A DNA stretch of 64,000 nucleotides, from positions 4,340,001 through 4,404,000 of the forward strand of contig NZ_CP029192.1 in assembly GCF_008642315.1 (NCBI RefSeq), in the 5' to 3' direction. Shown here piece by piece: positions 1 to 7,353 of the stretch. Positions within the stretch are counted from its first letter, which is position 1. Every line of letters begins with the position of its first letter. The notes beneath the pieces are model-generated. The model saw nothing but the letters and a program-made list of their open reading frames with translations, did not search any database and was not told the DNA's origin. The DNA comes from Streptomyces venezuelae (lineage in GTDB: Bacteria; Actinomycetota; Actinomycetes; Streptomycetales; Streptomycetaceae). Position numbers and translations under genes: made by a program.

Positions 1-546
1 GGCATCGACCTGCGCGACGGTGGCCGTAGGCCGTTCCTGTGCCTTCTCGGCGCCCGCGCCCTTGATCCGGCACGGGTTGCGGCGGATCAGGTCGTCATCG
101 ACGGCGGTCTCCATGATGGCCTTGAGGAGGCGGTACGCCTTGGCCGTTGCCGTCTTGGCGCCAGTGCGGAGACGCTCGGTACGCCAGGTACGGACGCGAG
201 GCGCGGTGATCTCGTCGAGGTCGTCGTCACCGAAGGTCGGGAGGATGTGCCGGCCCAGGAGGTACCGGTACAGGTCGCGCGTGAGCACGCTGAGTTCGCG
301 CTCCTCGACCCACTTGTCTGCGTAGGCGCGAAGGTTGACGGCCCCGGCCTCTGGGTCCCGCCAATCACCTCTGCGGATCTCGGTCTGCTTCTCGGCCAGC
401 CAGTCGTCAGCGTCGGCCGTCGTCTCGAAGGTGAACGGCGCCGGGCGCATCACGCCGTCCGGCCCGGGATAGCGCGCCTGGTAGCGGCCAGACGGCAGCC
501 GCCGAATCGCACCGAAGCGGCGACGTCTCCCCCTGCTGTTCGCCAT
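1..546 (-). CDS. int: Tyrosine site-specific integrase of the AICE, N-terminal part
   Basis: Only the first 182 codons are inside the window; the gene runs off the left edge. What is visible is the arm-binding region, with the SGRYQARY and DWLAEKQ motifs typical of actinomycete phage-type integrases, followed by the SAM-like core-binding domain (about residues 65-150). The catalytic R-H-R-Y domain lies outside. The ATG overlaps the TGA of the upstream excisionase by one base, so the two are translationally coupled. In pSAM2-type elements Int with Xis drives site-specific integration at, and excision from, a tRNA gene. The matching tRNA remnant is at 9881-9927. Family assignment is firm; the activity cannot be judged from this half. 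Confidence 0.93.
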   Translation of the reverse strand, partial: MANSRGRRRRFGAIRRLPSGRYQARYPGPDGVMRPAPFTFETTADADDWLAEKQTEIRRGDWRDPEAGAVNLRAYADKWVEERELSVLTRDLYRYLLGRHILPTFGDDDLDEITAPRVRTWRTERLRTGAKTATAKAYRLLKAIMETAVDDDLIRRNPCRIKGAGAEKAQERPTATVAQVDA

Positions 547-758
547 CAGGCAGCCCTCCCGTAGCGAGCACGGGACCGCTTGATCGGCTCGACGGTGTGG
601 GAGGTGATGAACTCCTCGACCGCGCTTTCCGGGATGCGCACGTGGCGGCCGACCTTCACGTACCGGATGCGCCGCTCCTCGATGAGCCGCCGCGGGAAAC
701 GGGCGGTCGTGCCGAGCAGCTCGGCGACCTGGTCGACGGAGAGATGGCGCTCAGCCAT
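546..758 (-). CDS. xis: Excisionase, MerR/AlpA-like helix-turn-helix
   Basis: A 70-residue DNA-binding protein with an excisionase-type winged helix. The N-terminal SVDQVAELLGTT is the recognition helix region and YVKVGRHVRIPESAVEEF is the wing. The start chosen is the ATG at 758, which lies inside the last codons of rep (8-bp overlap); a longer reading from 806 would only extend into the rep gene. It lies between the replication initiator and integrase, the usual position in pSAM2-like elements, where Xis directs integrase toward excision. Coupling at both ends implies co-transcription with rep and int. Confidence 0.92.
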   Translation of the reverse strand: MAERHLSVDQVAELLGTTARFPRRLIEERRIRYVKVGRHVRIPESAVEEFITSHTVEPIKRSRARYGRAA

Positions 759-2046
759 GCGTGGGCTCCCCTTCGGTTCCGGGGGCGGGTTCGAAGGTTT
801 CGGCAAGCCAGGCTTCGGTGTCGGTGAGGCCGGTTCCGGCGTAGACCCAGTGGGCGAGGACGAGGGTCGAGTCCGGGGCGGCCTGGTCGTCGGTAACGGC
901 TTGGGCTCGACGCCATTCGGCTCGGGCGTCGCGGAGGGCGCCGAGGGTGACGGAGTAGCGGCGGCTCTTGGTGGAGAAGTGGCCGCGGAAGCCGAGCATG
1001 TGGGCCCAGGCCCGGAGCCGGAGTTCTTCTAGTTCCTTGCGGGCGCCGAGGGCCCATGCGGTACGGATCATGCGGCGGGCGTGCTCGCTGATGTCGAGCT
1101 GGGCGAGTTCGGCGAGGAACTTCAGGGGCCGGTCCAGCGCACCCGTGGCAGTCTCGGCGCCCTTGGTCGCGTACTTGGCGATGTACGCGGCGACGGCCCG
1201 TTCGGTCAGCTCCTGACCACCGTCGAAGTCGGCGGATCGGACGGTGCGTACGTCGAGTTGGCGGCCGAAGGCGAAGGTGTGCGCGCGGTTGTCGATGACC
1301 GGGCCATCCACGCGGGCGGCGGTCGCAGCGGCGCGGATGGCGTCGGTCAACAGCTCGGGGGTGGCCCAGGCAGGGGGCAGGGTGTCGCCGCCGTCCGGGC
1401 CGTCGATGCGGATGACCGCGTGGAAGTGGACCGCACCACGTTTCTGGTACTCGGCGACCTTGGCGAAGGACACCCGGGCGTACTCGCGGAAGGCGCGTTG
1501 GGTGAGGCCGGCACGCTTGGCGACCTCCCGGCGGAGGTAGACCGAGAAGCGCCGCCAGAGCAGGCCCGCGTGAGCGTTCCAGAGCACGGCTGCTTCGTAG
1601 TCGTAGGTGTCCGGGTCGAGCGGGGTGCCGAGGGCGGTGTCGTCCTGGTCGTGGACGAAGCCGCAACGGCAAGGACGGACCGTTCGGGCCGGGCCGGTGG
1701 GGCGGTTGTGGACAGGCCCGAAGCCGGGTGCGGTGAAGGTGGCGAAGACGCGGGGGTGCGCGGCGACGCGTTCGGGGACGCCCTTGCCACCGCGCAGGCC
1801 GGAGGTGATCAGGTGAAAGGTGTCGCGGCGGTAGACCTCCGCGCAGGCAGGGCAGCGGGTCGTACGGCGGTTGTTGCAGCGGACCAGGAGGTGACCGGCG
1901 GGAAGGGTGGCCGAGTCGAGGTGGTGGAGGACGTTGCCGATCTCGCCGGTCCGGGCGTCGACGGTGTGCTCGGTGCGGTGGCCGTCGAGGCGGATCGGAT
2001 GGGTGCAGCCGCCGAGGCCGGAGAGCTGACGCAAGAGTCCCGGCAT
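751..2046 (-). CDS. repSA: RepSA-like rolling-circle replication initiator
   Basis: A 431-residue protein from the first ATG. It shows the RepSA features: a cysteine cluster (RCPACAEVYRRD), a His-hydrophobe-His metal motif in VHFHAVIRIDG, and a downstream segment with YIAKYATKG that carries the candidate catalytic tyrosines. It would nick the double-strand origin to replicate the excised circle. The same frame stays open upstream to 2130 and continues with sequence resembling coding (ITRATPPPLSELGQL). A strong AGAAGGAG ribosome site stands before ATC/ATT codons at 2109 and 2106, so the true start may be non-AUG and about 21 residues earlier. Confidence 0.92.
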   Translation of the reverse strand: MPGLLRQLSGLGGCTHPIRLDGHRTEHTVDARTGEIGNVLHHLDSATLPAGHLLVRCNNRRTTRCPACAEVYRRDTFHLITSGLRGGKGVPERVAAHPRVFATFTAPGFGPVHNRPTGPARTVRPCRCGFVHDQDDTALGTPLDPDTYDYEAAVLWNAHAGLLWRRFSVYLRREVAKRAGLTQRAFREYARVSFAKVAEYQKRGAVHFHAVIRIDGPDGGDTLPPAWATPELLTDAIRAAATAARVDGPVIDNRAHTFAFGRQLDVRTVRSADFDGGQELTERAVAAYIAKYATKGAETATGALDRPLKFLAELAQLDISEHARRMIRTAWALGARKELEELRLRAWAHMLGFRGHFSTKSRRYSVTLGALRDARAEWRRAQAVTDDQAAPDSTLVLAHWVYAGTGLTDTEAWLAETFEPAPGTEGEPTHG

Positions 2047-2208
2047 GGTGCCGGTTGCGGCCAGTTGACCGAGTTCGCTGAGCGGGGGCGGGGTGGCGCG
2101 GGTAATGATGGCTTCTCCTTCTGGCTTCGGTCAGGAGGGACAGGGCCCCCGGGGCGGCGGATGCTTGGCGGTATCAGGGCCGCCCCGGGGGTCTGGCAGT
2201 GCTGGCGA

Positions 2209-2454
2209 CTAGCGCCGCCGCTGGTCGCGGAGCATCGAGCGGATGACGACGGCGCACACCGCGACGGAGATGGCCGTCACGGCGACGGCGGCCAGGAGCG
2301 CGGTCAGCACGACGCCGCCGACGAGGACGGCCACGACCGCCCCGCTCGTGATGGAGATCTGAGGCGCGGATCGCCGTACGGGATTCGGGTCGGCCACCGT
2401 GTGGTGGTGGACGGGCGGCGGCGTCGGGCTGTCGGGGTACTTGGGCAGGAACAC
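2209..2454 (-). CDS. SpdD-like plasmid-spread membrane protein
   Basis: An 81-residue protein starting FLPKYPDSPTPPPVHHH, followed by a long Val/Ala/Leu transmembrane segment (about residues 32-70) and a basic tail RSMLRDQRRR. This is the pattern of the SpdD proteins of Streptomyces conjugative elements, which help the element spread along recipient mycelium. I chose the GTG at 2454 because AAGGAG sits nine bases before it. The ATG at 2487 is an alternative, but it overlaps both the preceding gene and a predicted operator. The gene probably heads the transcript that continues into rep, xis and int. Confidence 0.78.
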   Translation of the reverse strand: MFLPKYPDSPTPPPVHHHTVADPNPVRRSAPQISITSGAVVAVLVGGVVLTALLAAVAVTAISVAVCAVVIRSMLRDQRRR

Positions 2455-2473
2455 GGCGAAGTTCTCCTTACCT

Positions 2474-2485
2474 ACTCGTCTAGAC
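2474..2485. promoter_or_regulatory. Predicted KorSA-type operator, site A
   Basis: The sequence ACTCGTCTAGAC repeats the left arm and spacer of the palindrome at 5498-5513. It lies just before the spdD-rep-xis-int block, where repression would silence replication and excision. Assignment to the GntR repressor of this element is inference from recurrence. Confidence 0.55.
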
Positions 2486-2674
2486 ATGAGAGCCGTTTAC
2501 GACGTCCACGCCGGAGCGCGTACCGGATTCGATGGCCGGGGCCATGAAGGTGTGCGAGAGCCAGAAGCCGAACAGGGCGATCATCACGACGATCCACGTA
2601 CGGACGCCGAGGAACTTGACCGCTCCCCAGGCGAAGAGGCCGAGGACGAACACGAGCGGCAGGCTGACGGTCAC
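2480..2674 (-). CDS. Small spread-type membrane protein
   Basis: A 64-residue protein with two predicted membrane segments (about residues 4-22 and 26-45). The GTG start at 2674 has an AAAGGA ribosome site ten bases upstream. It sits between SpdD and the 63-residue transfer protein, the position of small spd genes in pSAM2-like elements. Its function in mycelial spread is inferred from context only. The last codons overlap predicted operator site A. Confidence 0.75.
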   Translation of the reverse strand: MTVSLPLVFVLGLFAWGAVKFLGVRTWIVVMIALFGFWLSHTFMAPAIESGTRSGVDVVNGSHV

Positions 2675-2688
2675 GGAAGCGGGTCCTT

Positions 2689-2880
2689 TCAGCGGACGGG
2701 GCAGCGGTGGGTGCGGGCGGCGAGTTCGGCGGCGGCGCGACTGTCGTAGTCGGCGGAGAAGCCGCAGCGCGGGGCCGTGCAGGCGGCGGTGTGCTTCTCA
2801 CGGCCACGGCCGTCGTACGACGTGCCGACCTGTACGGGACCGATACGGGCGACGGAGCGGAAACGGCGGTTGGCGCTCAT
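2689..2880 (-). CDS. Mobile element transfer protein, small zinc-finger-like
   Basis: A 63-residue protein of the small transfer-protein family found in Streptomyces AICEs. The sequence holds a Cys-x4-Cys pair (CTAPRCGF) and a His-x-Cys pair at the C-terminus (THRC), a plausible zinc-binding set. The ATG at 2880 is preceded by GGGAG. It lies immediately downstream of spdB on the same strand. Its exact role in transfer is not established; the family resemblance is from memory and context. Confidence 0.75.
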   Translation of the reverse strand: MSANRRFRSVARIGPVQVGTSYDGRGREKHTAACTAPRCGFSADYDSRAAAELAARTHRCPVR

Positions 2881-2899
2881 GTGGATCTCCCTTCAGGAC

Positions 2900-2943
2900 G
2901 TTCAGAGCTTTCGGGCGTTCAGAGCTTTCGGGCGTTCAGAGCT
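2900..2943. repeat. 17-bp tandem repeat between spdB and the transfer protein gene
   Basis: Two full copies of a 17-bp unit (2900-2916 and 2917-2933) and the first 10 bp of a third run from the leader of the small transfer protein gene into the last codons of spdB. The unit is GTTCAGAGCTTTCGGGC. It may vary in copy number without damaging either reading frame much. Confidence 0.85.
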
Positions 2944-3586
2944 GAGCGGCGATGGCGTCGGCCATGGGCATCGGGACGCCGAGACGGGCGCGCAGGGTCG
3001 TGGTGTCGATGACCGTTCCGGTACGGGTGTGGTGCTCGGTGGCGACCTTGCGGGCGTGGTCGACGAGGGCAGCCGGGACGGCAACGGTGGGCGGAGGGGT
3101 CGAGGTGGGGACGGACTCGGCGGCCGGTGCCGGTGCCGACGAGAGCTCCGGTACGGGATCGGGCGCGTCCTCCTGGTCGTCGACGCCCTCGGGGTCTTGC
3201 TCCAGGACCTCGTCGGGCGGTGTCGGCGTCGAGTGCGCCAGGAGCGTCCCGCCGAGGAAGGCGACCGCAGGCCAGCCCGCGACGAGGATGCGGAGCCAGG
3301 CCGGCACGTGGTTCATGTCGAGCAGTCCGGCGGTGGCGACGTTCGCACCGAGGGAGGCCGCGAGCGCGATGACGAACCAGCACCAGCCCGCGGCTTTGGC
3401 GTCACCGGTCCGCAGCCGACGCCAGGCGGCGACGAGCAACAGATCCACCGAGACCGGATAGGCCCACGCTTTCCACCCGTCCTGTCCGGACGCCGAGGCG
3501 ACGTCGTGCAGGTGGGCGAAGGACAAGGCTGCCGCGATGACGGCCTGTACGAGCACCGCATCGATACGGGCGAGTTGGGCGCGCAT
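2936..3586 (-). CDS. spdB: SpdB-like DUF2637 membrane protein
   Basis: A 216-residue protein with the DUF2637 architecture: four transmembrane segments in the first ~110 residues (including SVDLLLVAAWRRLRTGDAKA and ANVATAGLLDMN), then a Pro/Ala/Glu-rich linker and a C-terminal winged-helix-like part (VIDTTTLRARLGVPMP). Such SpdB proteins are membrane partners of TraB in intramycelial spread. The ATG at 3586 is chosen because GAAGGAG stands seven bases upstream. It lies 88 bp downstream of the translocase gene in the same operon. Confidence 0.88.
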   Translation of the reverse strand: MRAQLARIDAVLVQAVIAAALSFAHLHDVASASGQDGWKAWAYPVSVDLLLVAAWRRLRTGDAKAAGWCWFVIALAASLGANVATAGLLDMNHVPAWLRILVAGWPAVAFLGGTLLAHSTPTPPDEVLEQDPEGVDDQEDAPDPVPELSSAPAPAAESVPTSTPPPTVAVPAALVDHARKVATEHHTRTGTVIDTTTLRARLGVPMPMADAIAAQL

Positions 3587-3674
3587 GCTGCGGCTCCTTC
3601 CGGATTCTGGCATGGCAGGGGTAGGGACGTGGCGCGAGACGGTCACGCCGACCGGGGGTGCGGGAAGGTGCGGC

Positions 3675-5054
3675 TCAGCCGGTGACCGGTCGCGGCTGCA
3701 CGACCGGGTTGGCCGGGGACTCGACCGGCTGCGCGGGCACGGAGGGCCGGAAGGTCTCCAGCGCGGGCAGGTCGGGGACCATGTGGGCCGACGCGCGGCA
3801 GGTCTCGGCAGCGTCGGACAGGGAGAGATACGGCGTACGGATGCGGGACCAGCCGCCCGAGGTGTCACCGGCGACGGCGAGACCGGGCCGTTCGGCAGGG
3901 ATGGCGCAGGCGGCGGAGACCGCTTCGGGGGCGATGTCGCCGAGCGCCATTTTCGCGGAGGCTTCGTCGTTCACGCGGTGGCAGACGCGGCCGGTCAACT
4001 GGGCCCGGAGCATCGTGGCGCCCTTGCCGAGCTCGGCGCCGAATCGCTGCCCGCACACCTCCAGGTAGATACCCGCCGCGCGACCGAGTTGGGCAAGCCG
4101 GATGAGCTGAGTGACCATCTCGTCCCGCCGCTCTTCCTCCTTCCTCGTGGCGACGAGGAAGAGTTCCGCCACTTCGTCGACGAACAGGACTACGGGCACG
4201 GGCCGTTCCTGCTCGGGAAGCCCCCAGATGTCGGAGGTGATCTCCTCGTTCGGCGTGCCCGGTGCGATCCTCTGGCGTGCCTTGATCAGGTCGTACCGGT
4301 CCTCCATCTCCTTGATGAGAACGGGCAACAATTCGGCAGCCTGCTCGGGATCGGTGGCGAGCGCCGACAGCCGCGAGGCGAAGGGCGCCAGCTCCACACC
4401 GCGCTTGCAGTCGATGCCGACCAGGGCGACGGGCTGTGGCGCGAGTCCGGCAACGAGATGCCGCAGGTACATGGACTTGCCCGACAGCGTGGCTCCCAGG
4501 GAGAGGCCGTGCGGCACCACGCGGTAGTCACGTACGAAAGGGGTGGCGTCTTCCCGCAGCGCTACGGGCACTTTCAGGGATCCGCCCACCGCTTTGCGCG
4601 GCATACGGACCTCTCGCAGCACGTCATAGCCGACGAGTCGCAGGTCGACCACTCCAGGCTTGACCGTGGTCACGTAGACGGCGTGAACTCCCCAGGCGTG
4701 CCGCAGCCGTTCGGCCGACGCGGCCACATCGGCGGGTTCCTGGCCCGGTGCGAGCCGCAGACGGAGCCGTAAGCCGGTCGTGGTCGGGCGGATGATTCCG
4801 CGCCGAGGCGGTACGGGACGGATCTCCCCACGCGTCGTAGCCTTGACCACCAGGACACGCAGTCGGGATGGAGTCACGGACAGGCCGCAGGCCTCCATGA
4901 CCGAGCCGTAGGAGCTGAGCAGCCGGGCCGTGGATATCGGCAGGCCGACCGCAGACCAGTAGACCCCGGGGTGCTTGGCCCGGGTGTAGGCAGCCCCGCC
5001 GCCGAGTGCGGCGACAGGACCACCCACCTCCAGAAACGTCGTCAGATCGGTCAT
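3675..5054 (-). CDS. traB: TraB/TraSA-type FtsK-like conjugative DNA translocase
   Basis: A 459-residue FtsK/SpoIIIE-family ATPase. Walker A is GATLSGKS at residues 187-194 and Walker B is VVLFVDE at about 288-294. The N-terminal region is hydrophobic but short, and the C-terminal tail is proline-rich. In Streptomyces a single hexameric TraB-type pump moves double-stranded DNA between hyphae, so this gene alone can account for conjugation of the element. Its ATG overlaps the TGA of the preceding SCO3933-family gene by one base. Regulation is probably by the KorSA-like repressor through the operators at 5425-5535. Confidence 0.93.
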   Translation of the reverse strand: MTDLTTFLEVGGPVAALGGGAAYTRAKHPGVYWSAVGLPISTARLLSSYGSVMEACGLSVTPSRLRVLVVKATTRGEIRPVPPRRGIIRPTTTGLRLRLRLAPGQEPADVAASAERLRHAWGVHAVYVTTVKPGVVDLRLVGYDVLREVRMPRKAVGGSLKVPVALREDATPFVRDYRVVPHGLSLGATLSGKSMYLRHLVAGLAPQPVALVGIDCKRGVELAPFASRLSALATDPEQAAELLPVLIKEMEDRYDLIKARQRIAPGTPNEEITSDIWGLPEQERPVPVVLFVDEVAELFLVATRKEEERRDEMVTQLIRLAQLGRAAGIYLEVCGQRFGAELGKGATMLRAQLTGRVCHRVNDEASAKMALGDIAPEAVSAACAIPAERPGLAVAGDTSGGWSRIRTPYLSLSDAAETCRASAHMVPDLPALETFRPSVPAQPVESPANPVVQPRPVTG

Positions 5055-5422
5055 CAGGCCGAGGCCCCCATGGCGGCCGGGAAGGCGGCCGGAGTGACGG
5101 CGGCGCAGCGGTAGGCGATGCCGTGCCGCTGCTGGCCGTTGAAGACGCTCTCCCACGGTCGGGCGACGAGTCCCGGCAGCGAGACCGGCGCACCGAGCGT
5201 CAGCCCCTCGGACACTCCGCTCTCCGGGATGGTCACCTTGATCAGGGACGACTCGCCCTCCTCGATGTAGACGACGCCGATCGTCATCAGCGATTCACCG
5301 CTGGTGACGTCCTTGGCGATCTCGCCGGTCTGACGGTCGCGGACCTTGGGCTCGGGCGCCTCGGTGAGCAGGATCGTCGCGGCCGAGGTCTCCACGCGAA
5401 TGGTTCGCAAGGTTCTTCCCAT
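5054..5422 (-). CDS. SCO3933-family regulatory protein
   Basis: A 122-residue protein of the SCO3933 family, which accompanies TraB in many Streptomyces integrative elements. It begins MGRTLRTIRVET, shows the DRQTGE motif and a beta-rich body, and has no membrane segment. The ATG lies directly downstream of predicted operator site B, so it is the first gene of the transfer operon, and its stop codon overlaps the traB start. Its biochemical function is unknown; the regulatory label comes from the family name. Confidence 0.82.
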   Translation of the reverse strand: MGRTLRTIRVETSAATILLTEAPEPKVRDRQTGEIAKDVTSGESLMTIGVVYIEEGESSLIKVTIPESGVSEGLTLGAPVSLPGLVARPWESVFNGQQRHGIAYRCAAVTPAAFPAAMGASA

Positions 5423-5424
5423 CT

Positions 5425-5439
5425 ACTCGTCTATACAAG
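5425..5439. promoter_or_regulatory. Predicted KorSA-type operator, site B
   Basis: ACTCGTCTATAC matches the left arm and spacer of the full palindrome 60 bp away. It lies two to three bases upstream of the start codon of the first transfer-operon gene, well placed to block transcription. Confidence 0.6.
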
Positions 5440-5497
5440 ATGCGGCGTTCAAACCCGATCTCCGGGAACGCCGTCCACTGTGCCACACAACTTGCCA

Positions 5498-5513
5498 ACT
5501 CGTCTATACGAGT
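5498..5513. promoter_or_regulatory. Predicted KorSA-type operator, site C (perfect palindrome)
   Basis: ACTCGTCTATACGAGT has perfect 6-bp inverted arms around a CTAT spacer. It is the best copy of the motif in the window and lies in the promoter region of the transfer operon, between traB's leader gene and the end of the GntR gene. Confidence 0.7.
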
Positions 5514-5519
5514 AGGCCT

Positions 5520-5535
5520 GTTGGCGTATACGAGT
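5520..5535. promoter_or_regulatory. Predicted KorSA-type operator, site D (half site)
   Basis: GTATACGAGT keeps the spacer and right arm of the palindrome; the left arm is degenerate. It begins 7 bp after site C, so the three sites B-D may allow cooperative binding. Confidence 0.5.
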
Positions 5536-5574
5536 TCTGGGTGTGGACCACCGCGCGCCACAGCCGTCAGGCCC

Positions 5575-6360
5575 TCACGTGGCCGGGAGCTGGTACGACA
5601 GGACGTAGGCGTCCGCCGCCATGACGGTGTCGCAGACCTCCACGGCCCGTCCTTCGGTGTCGTACGCGGTGCGGACCAGGTGGATCACGGGTACACCGGA
5701 GGCCAGCCGGAGCGTCTTCACCTCGGACGGTGCGGGCATCCGGGCCCGGATCTCCTCGTCGAAGTGGTCGAGGTGGTGGCCCAGTTCTTCGAGGCGGGCA
5801 TAGATGCCGCCGGGACCGGGGTTGGGTTCGGCAATCTGCGTGCCGCGCGCGATGTCGAGTGGGAGGTAGGAGGTGGCGAACTCGACCGGCCGGCCGTCGA
5901 GCAGATACCGCCGCCGCCGAGCGAGCACACGCCGCACAGACCCAAGGCGGGTGGCGATGTCCTGCGTGGCCTTCTCCTCCTTGACCTCCAAGCTGTCGAC
6001 CTGCGGGTGACTGCCTGCCGCGTCGGCCTCGACGATGAAGGCGGACTTGCCCTGCTCGCGGTGGCGTCGGGCGAAGCGGTCGGAGGCGAGCCGTCGCACG
6101 GGAGGCCGCGGTCGTACGAAGACGCCCTTGCCATGCTCGGCGTGGACCAGGCCCTCACCCTGCAACACGGAGAAGGAGTTCCGAACGGTCATCCGGGATA
6201 CGCCGTAGTGCTCGACGAGTTCGGCCTCCGAGGGAAGCTTTTCGCTCTCCTTGAACCGCCCACGGTCGATGGCCTCGCGCAGCTGGTCGGCGATCTGCCG
6301 AAAGACCGCACGATCACTCGTGGGGTCGATGTCGCCGAGCAGGCTCGGGAGTGACGTCAC
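5575..6360 (-). CDS. korSA: KorSA-like GntR/UTRA transcriptional repressor
   Basis: A 261-residue GntR regulator. The N-terminal winged helix (about residues 17-85) contains the LPSEAELVEHYGVSRMTVR recognition region. The C-terminal UTRA ligand domain follows (about 95-255). In pSAM2 KorSA keeps the element quiet by repressing its own gene and the replication/transfer functions. Here a recurrent ACTCGT/ACGAGT motif lies upstream of this gene and at the other element promoters. The GTG start at 6360 has AAAGGAG six bases upstream. Divergent from the Nudix gene. Confidence 0.9.
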   Translation of the reverse strand: MTSLPSLLGDIDPTSDRAVFRQIADQLREAIDRGRFKESEKLPSEAELVEHYGVSRMTVRNSFSVLQGEGLVHAEHGKGVFVRPRPPVRRLASDRFARRHREQGKSAFIVEADAAGSHPQVDSLEVKEEKATQDIATRLGSVRRVLARRRRYLLDGRPVEFATSYLPLDIARGTQIAEPNPGPGGIYARLEELGHHLDHFDEEIRARMPAPSEVKTLRLASGVPVIHLVRTAYDTEGRAVEVCDTVMAADAYVLSYQLPAT

Positions 6361-6372
6361 GTGTACTCCTTT

Positions 6373-6388
6373 AGGTATCTAGACGAGT
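6373..6388. promoter_or_regulatory. Predicted KorSA-type operator, site E in the korSA/pif divergent promoter
   Basis: CTAGACGAGT keeps the spacer and right arm of the palindrome. It lies in the 83-bp region between the divergent repressor and Nudix genes, which fits autoregulation. Confidence 0.6.
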
Positions 6389-6443
6389 GGGCGAGTGTTG
6401 TTGCTACGGTGGAAAGCCTAGCTATCCGAGAGGGCCGAGGACC

Positions 6444-6875
6444 GTGAGCGCTGACCGTCCGCACTCCGTGAGCGTTGCCGGAGTCATCGTCGACGATCAG
6501 GATCGTGCCCTCCTGATCAAGCGCCGGGACAACGGCAAGTGGGAGCCCCCGGGCGGAATCCTCGAACGCGAAGAGACCATCCCCGAGGCCTTGCAACGCG
6601 AGGTCCTCGAAGAGACCGGAATCAAGATCGTGCTTCCGGCGACCCTCACCGGCATCTACAAGAACATGACGGGCTTGATCGTCTCCATGGTCTTCCGCTG
6701 CGAGGCCGCCGACGGTACGCCCACCACCGGCGACGAGACCCGCGCTCTGCGCTGGGCGACCCGCGAAGAAGTCACCGAACTCGCCGACGAGGCCTACGCG
6801 ATCCGCGTCCTGGACGCACTCGACGCAGCATCCCCGCCGGCCATTCGCGCCCATGACGGCGTGAAACTCGTCTAG
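6444..6875 (+). CDS. pif: Nudix hydrolase-like protein, Pif (transfer immunity) candidate
   Basis: A 143-residue protein with a full Nudix box: GGILEREETIPEALQREV continuing into LEETGI, with the catalytic REVLEE core. In pSAM2 the Pif immunity factor, which prevents transfer between cells already carrying the element, contains a Nudix motif and neighbours the repressor. The same position here, divergent from korSA, supports that role, but generic nucleotide-pool cleaning cannot be excluded. The GTG at 6444 follows CGAGGA; an upstream in-frame ATG at 6387 lies in the operator region. The stop codon falls inside a further operator copy (6866-6875). Confidence 0.8.
   Translation: MSADRPHSVSVAGVIVDDQDRALLIKRRDNGKWEPPGGILEREETIPEALQREVLEETGIKIVLPATLTGIYKNMTGLIVSMVFRCEAADGTPTTGDETRALRWATREEVTELADEAYAIRVLDALDAASPPAIRAHDGVKLV
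6866..6875. promoter_or_regulatory. Predicted KorSA-type operator half site F
   Basis: ACTCGTCTAG overlaps the end of the Nudix gene, upstream of the HATPase gene. It matches the left arm and spacer of site C. Confidence 0.45.
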
Positions 6876-6921
6876 CTCGAACCCGCTGCACATGGCGGCC
6901 TACCAGCGCGAAGGAACTTGT

Positions 6922-7353
6922 ATGCACGAGTATACGAGCACTATCCGAGTCTGGGGCCTCACTTGCCCAGGTTTTCCAGAAGAGGTCAGCCGGGCCCGAC
7001 GCTGGACGCGGGACATCCTTCGTGACTCGCCCCTGGCAGATGACGCCGAACTGATCGTGAGCGAGCTGAGCGCGAACGCGATCCTGCACACAGCCAGCGG
7101 GCGTCAGTCGGGCAGCTTCTCCCTGGCCATCGAGGTATCCCCGCAGATGCTCACCCTGTCGGTCACCGACGGCGGAGACACGGGAACCGCCCCCAAGGTC
7201 GAGCATCAGAACGAAGAGGCTGAACACGGCCGGGGCCTGGAGATGGTCAGCGCCATCGCTCACCGCGTCATCGTCAATGACAGCGACCACGGCCACACGG
7301 TCACCGCGGCTTTCTTCACCGAGGCCGGCAGGGGAGGCCAACTATGCGGGTGA
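6922..7353 (+). CDS. GHKL ATP-binding (RsbW-like) regulatory protein
   Basis: A 143-residue HATPase domain protein. The N-box appears as ELSANAILHT (glutamate and asparagine present), the G1-like motif as VTDGGDT and the G2 region as HGRGLEMVSAIA. Streptomyces encode many such stand-alone anti-sigma-factor-like kinases; this one is element cargo. The ATG at 6922 follows AAGGAA. Its first codons contain a TATACGAG operator-like sequence (6931-6938), suggesting control by the element repressor. Partner proteins are not visible nearby. The gene overlaps the next one by 10 bp. Confidence 0.82.
   Translation: MHEYTSTIRVWGLTCPGFPEEVSRARRWTRDILRDSPLADDAELIVSELSANAILHTASGRQSGSFSLAIEVSPQMLTLSVTDGGDTGTAPKVEHQNEEAEHGRGLEMVSAIAHRVIVNDSDHGHTVTAAFFTEAGRGGQLCG
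6931..6938. promoter_or_regulatory. Possible KorSA-type half site G inside the HATPase start
   Basis: TATACGAG follows CACGAG within the first codons of the HATPase gene. It is a short match, so weaker than sites B, C and E. Confidence 0.3.

Noticed and set aside
1081..2547. 488-residue plus-strand frame opposite rep and spdD
   Set aside because: Antisense to the replication initiator; no motif or ribosome site.
3745..5020. Plus-strand frames across the transfer gene
   Set aside because: Antisense to traB and without recognisable domains.
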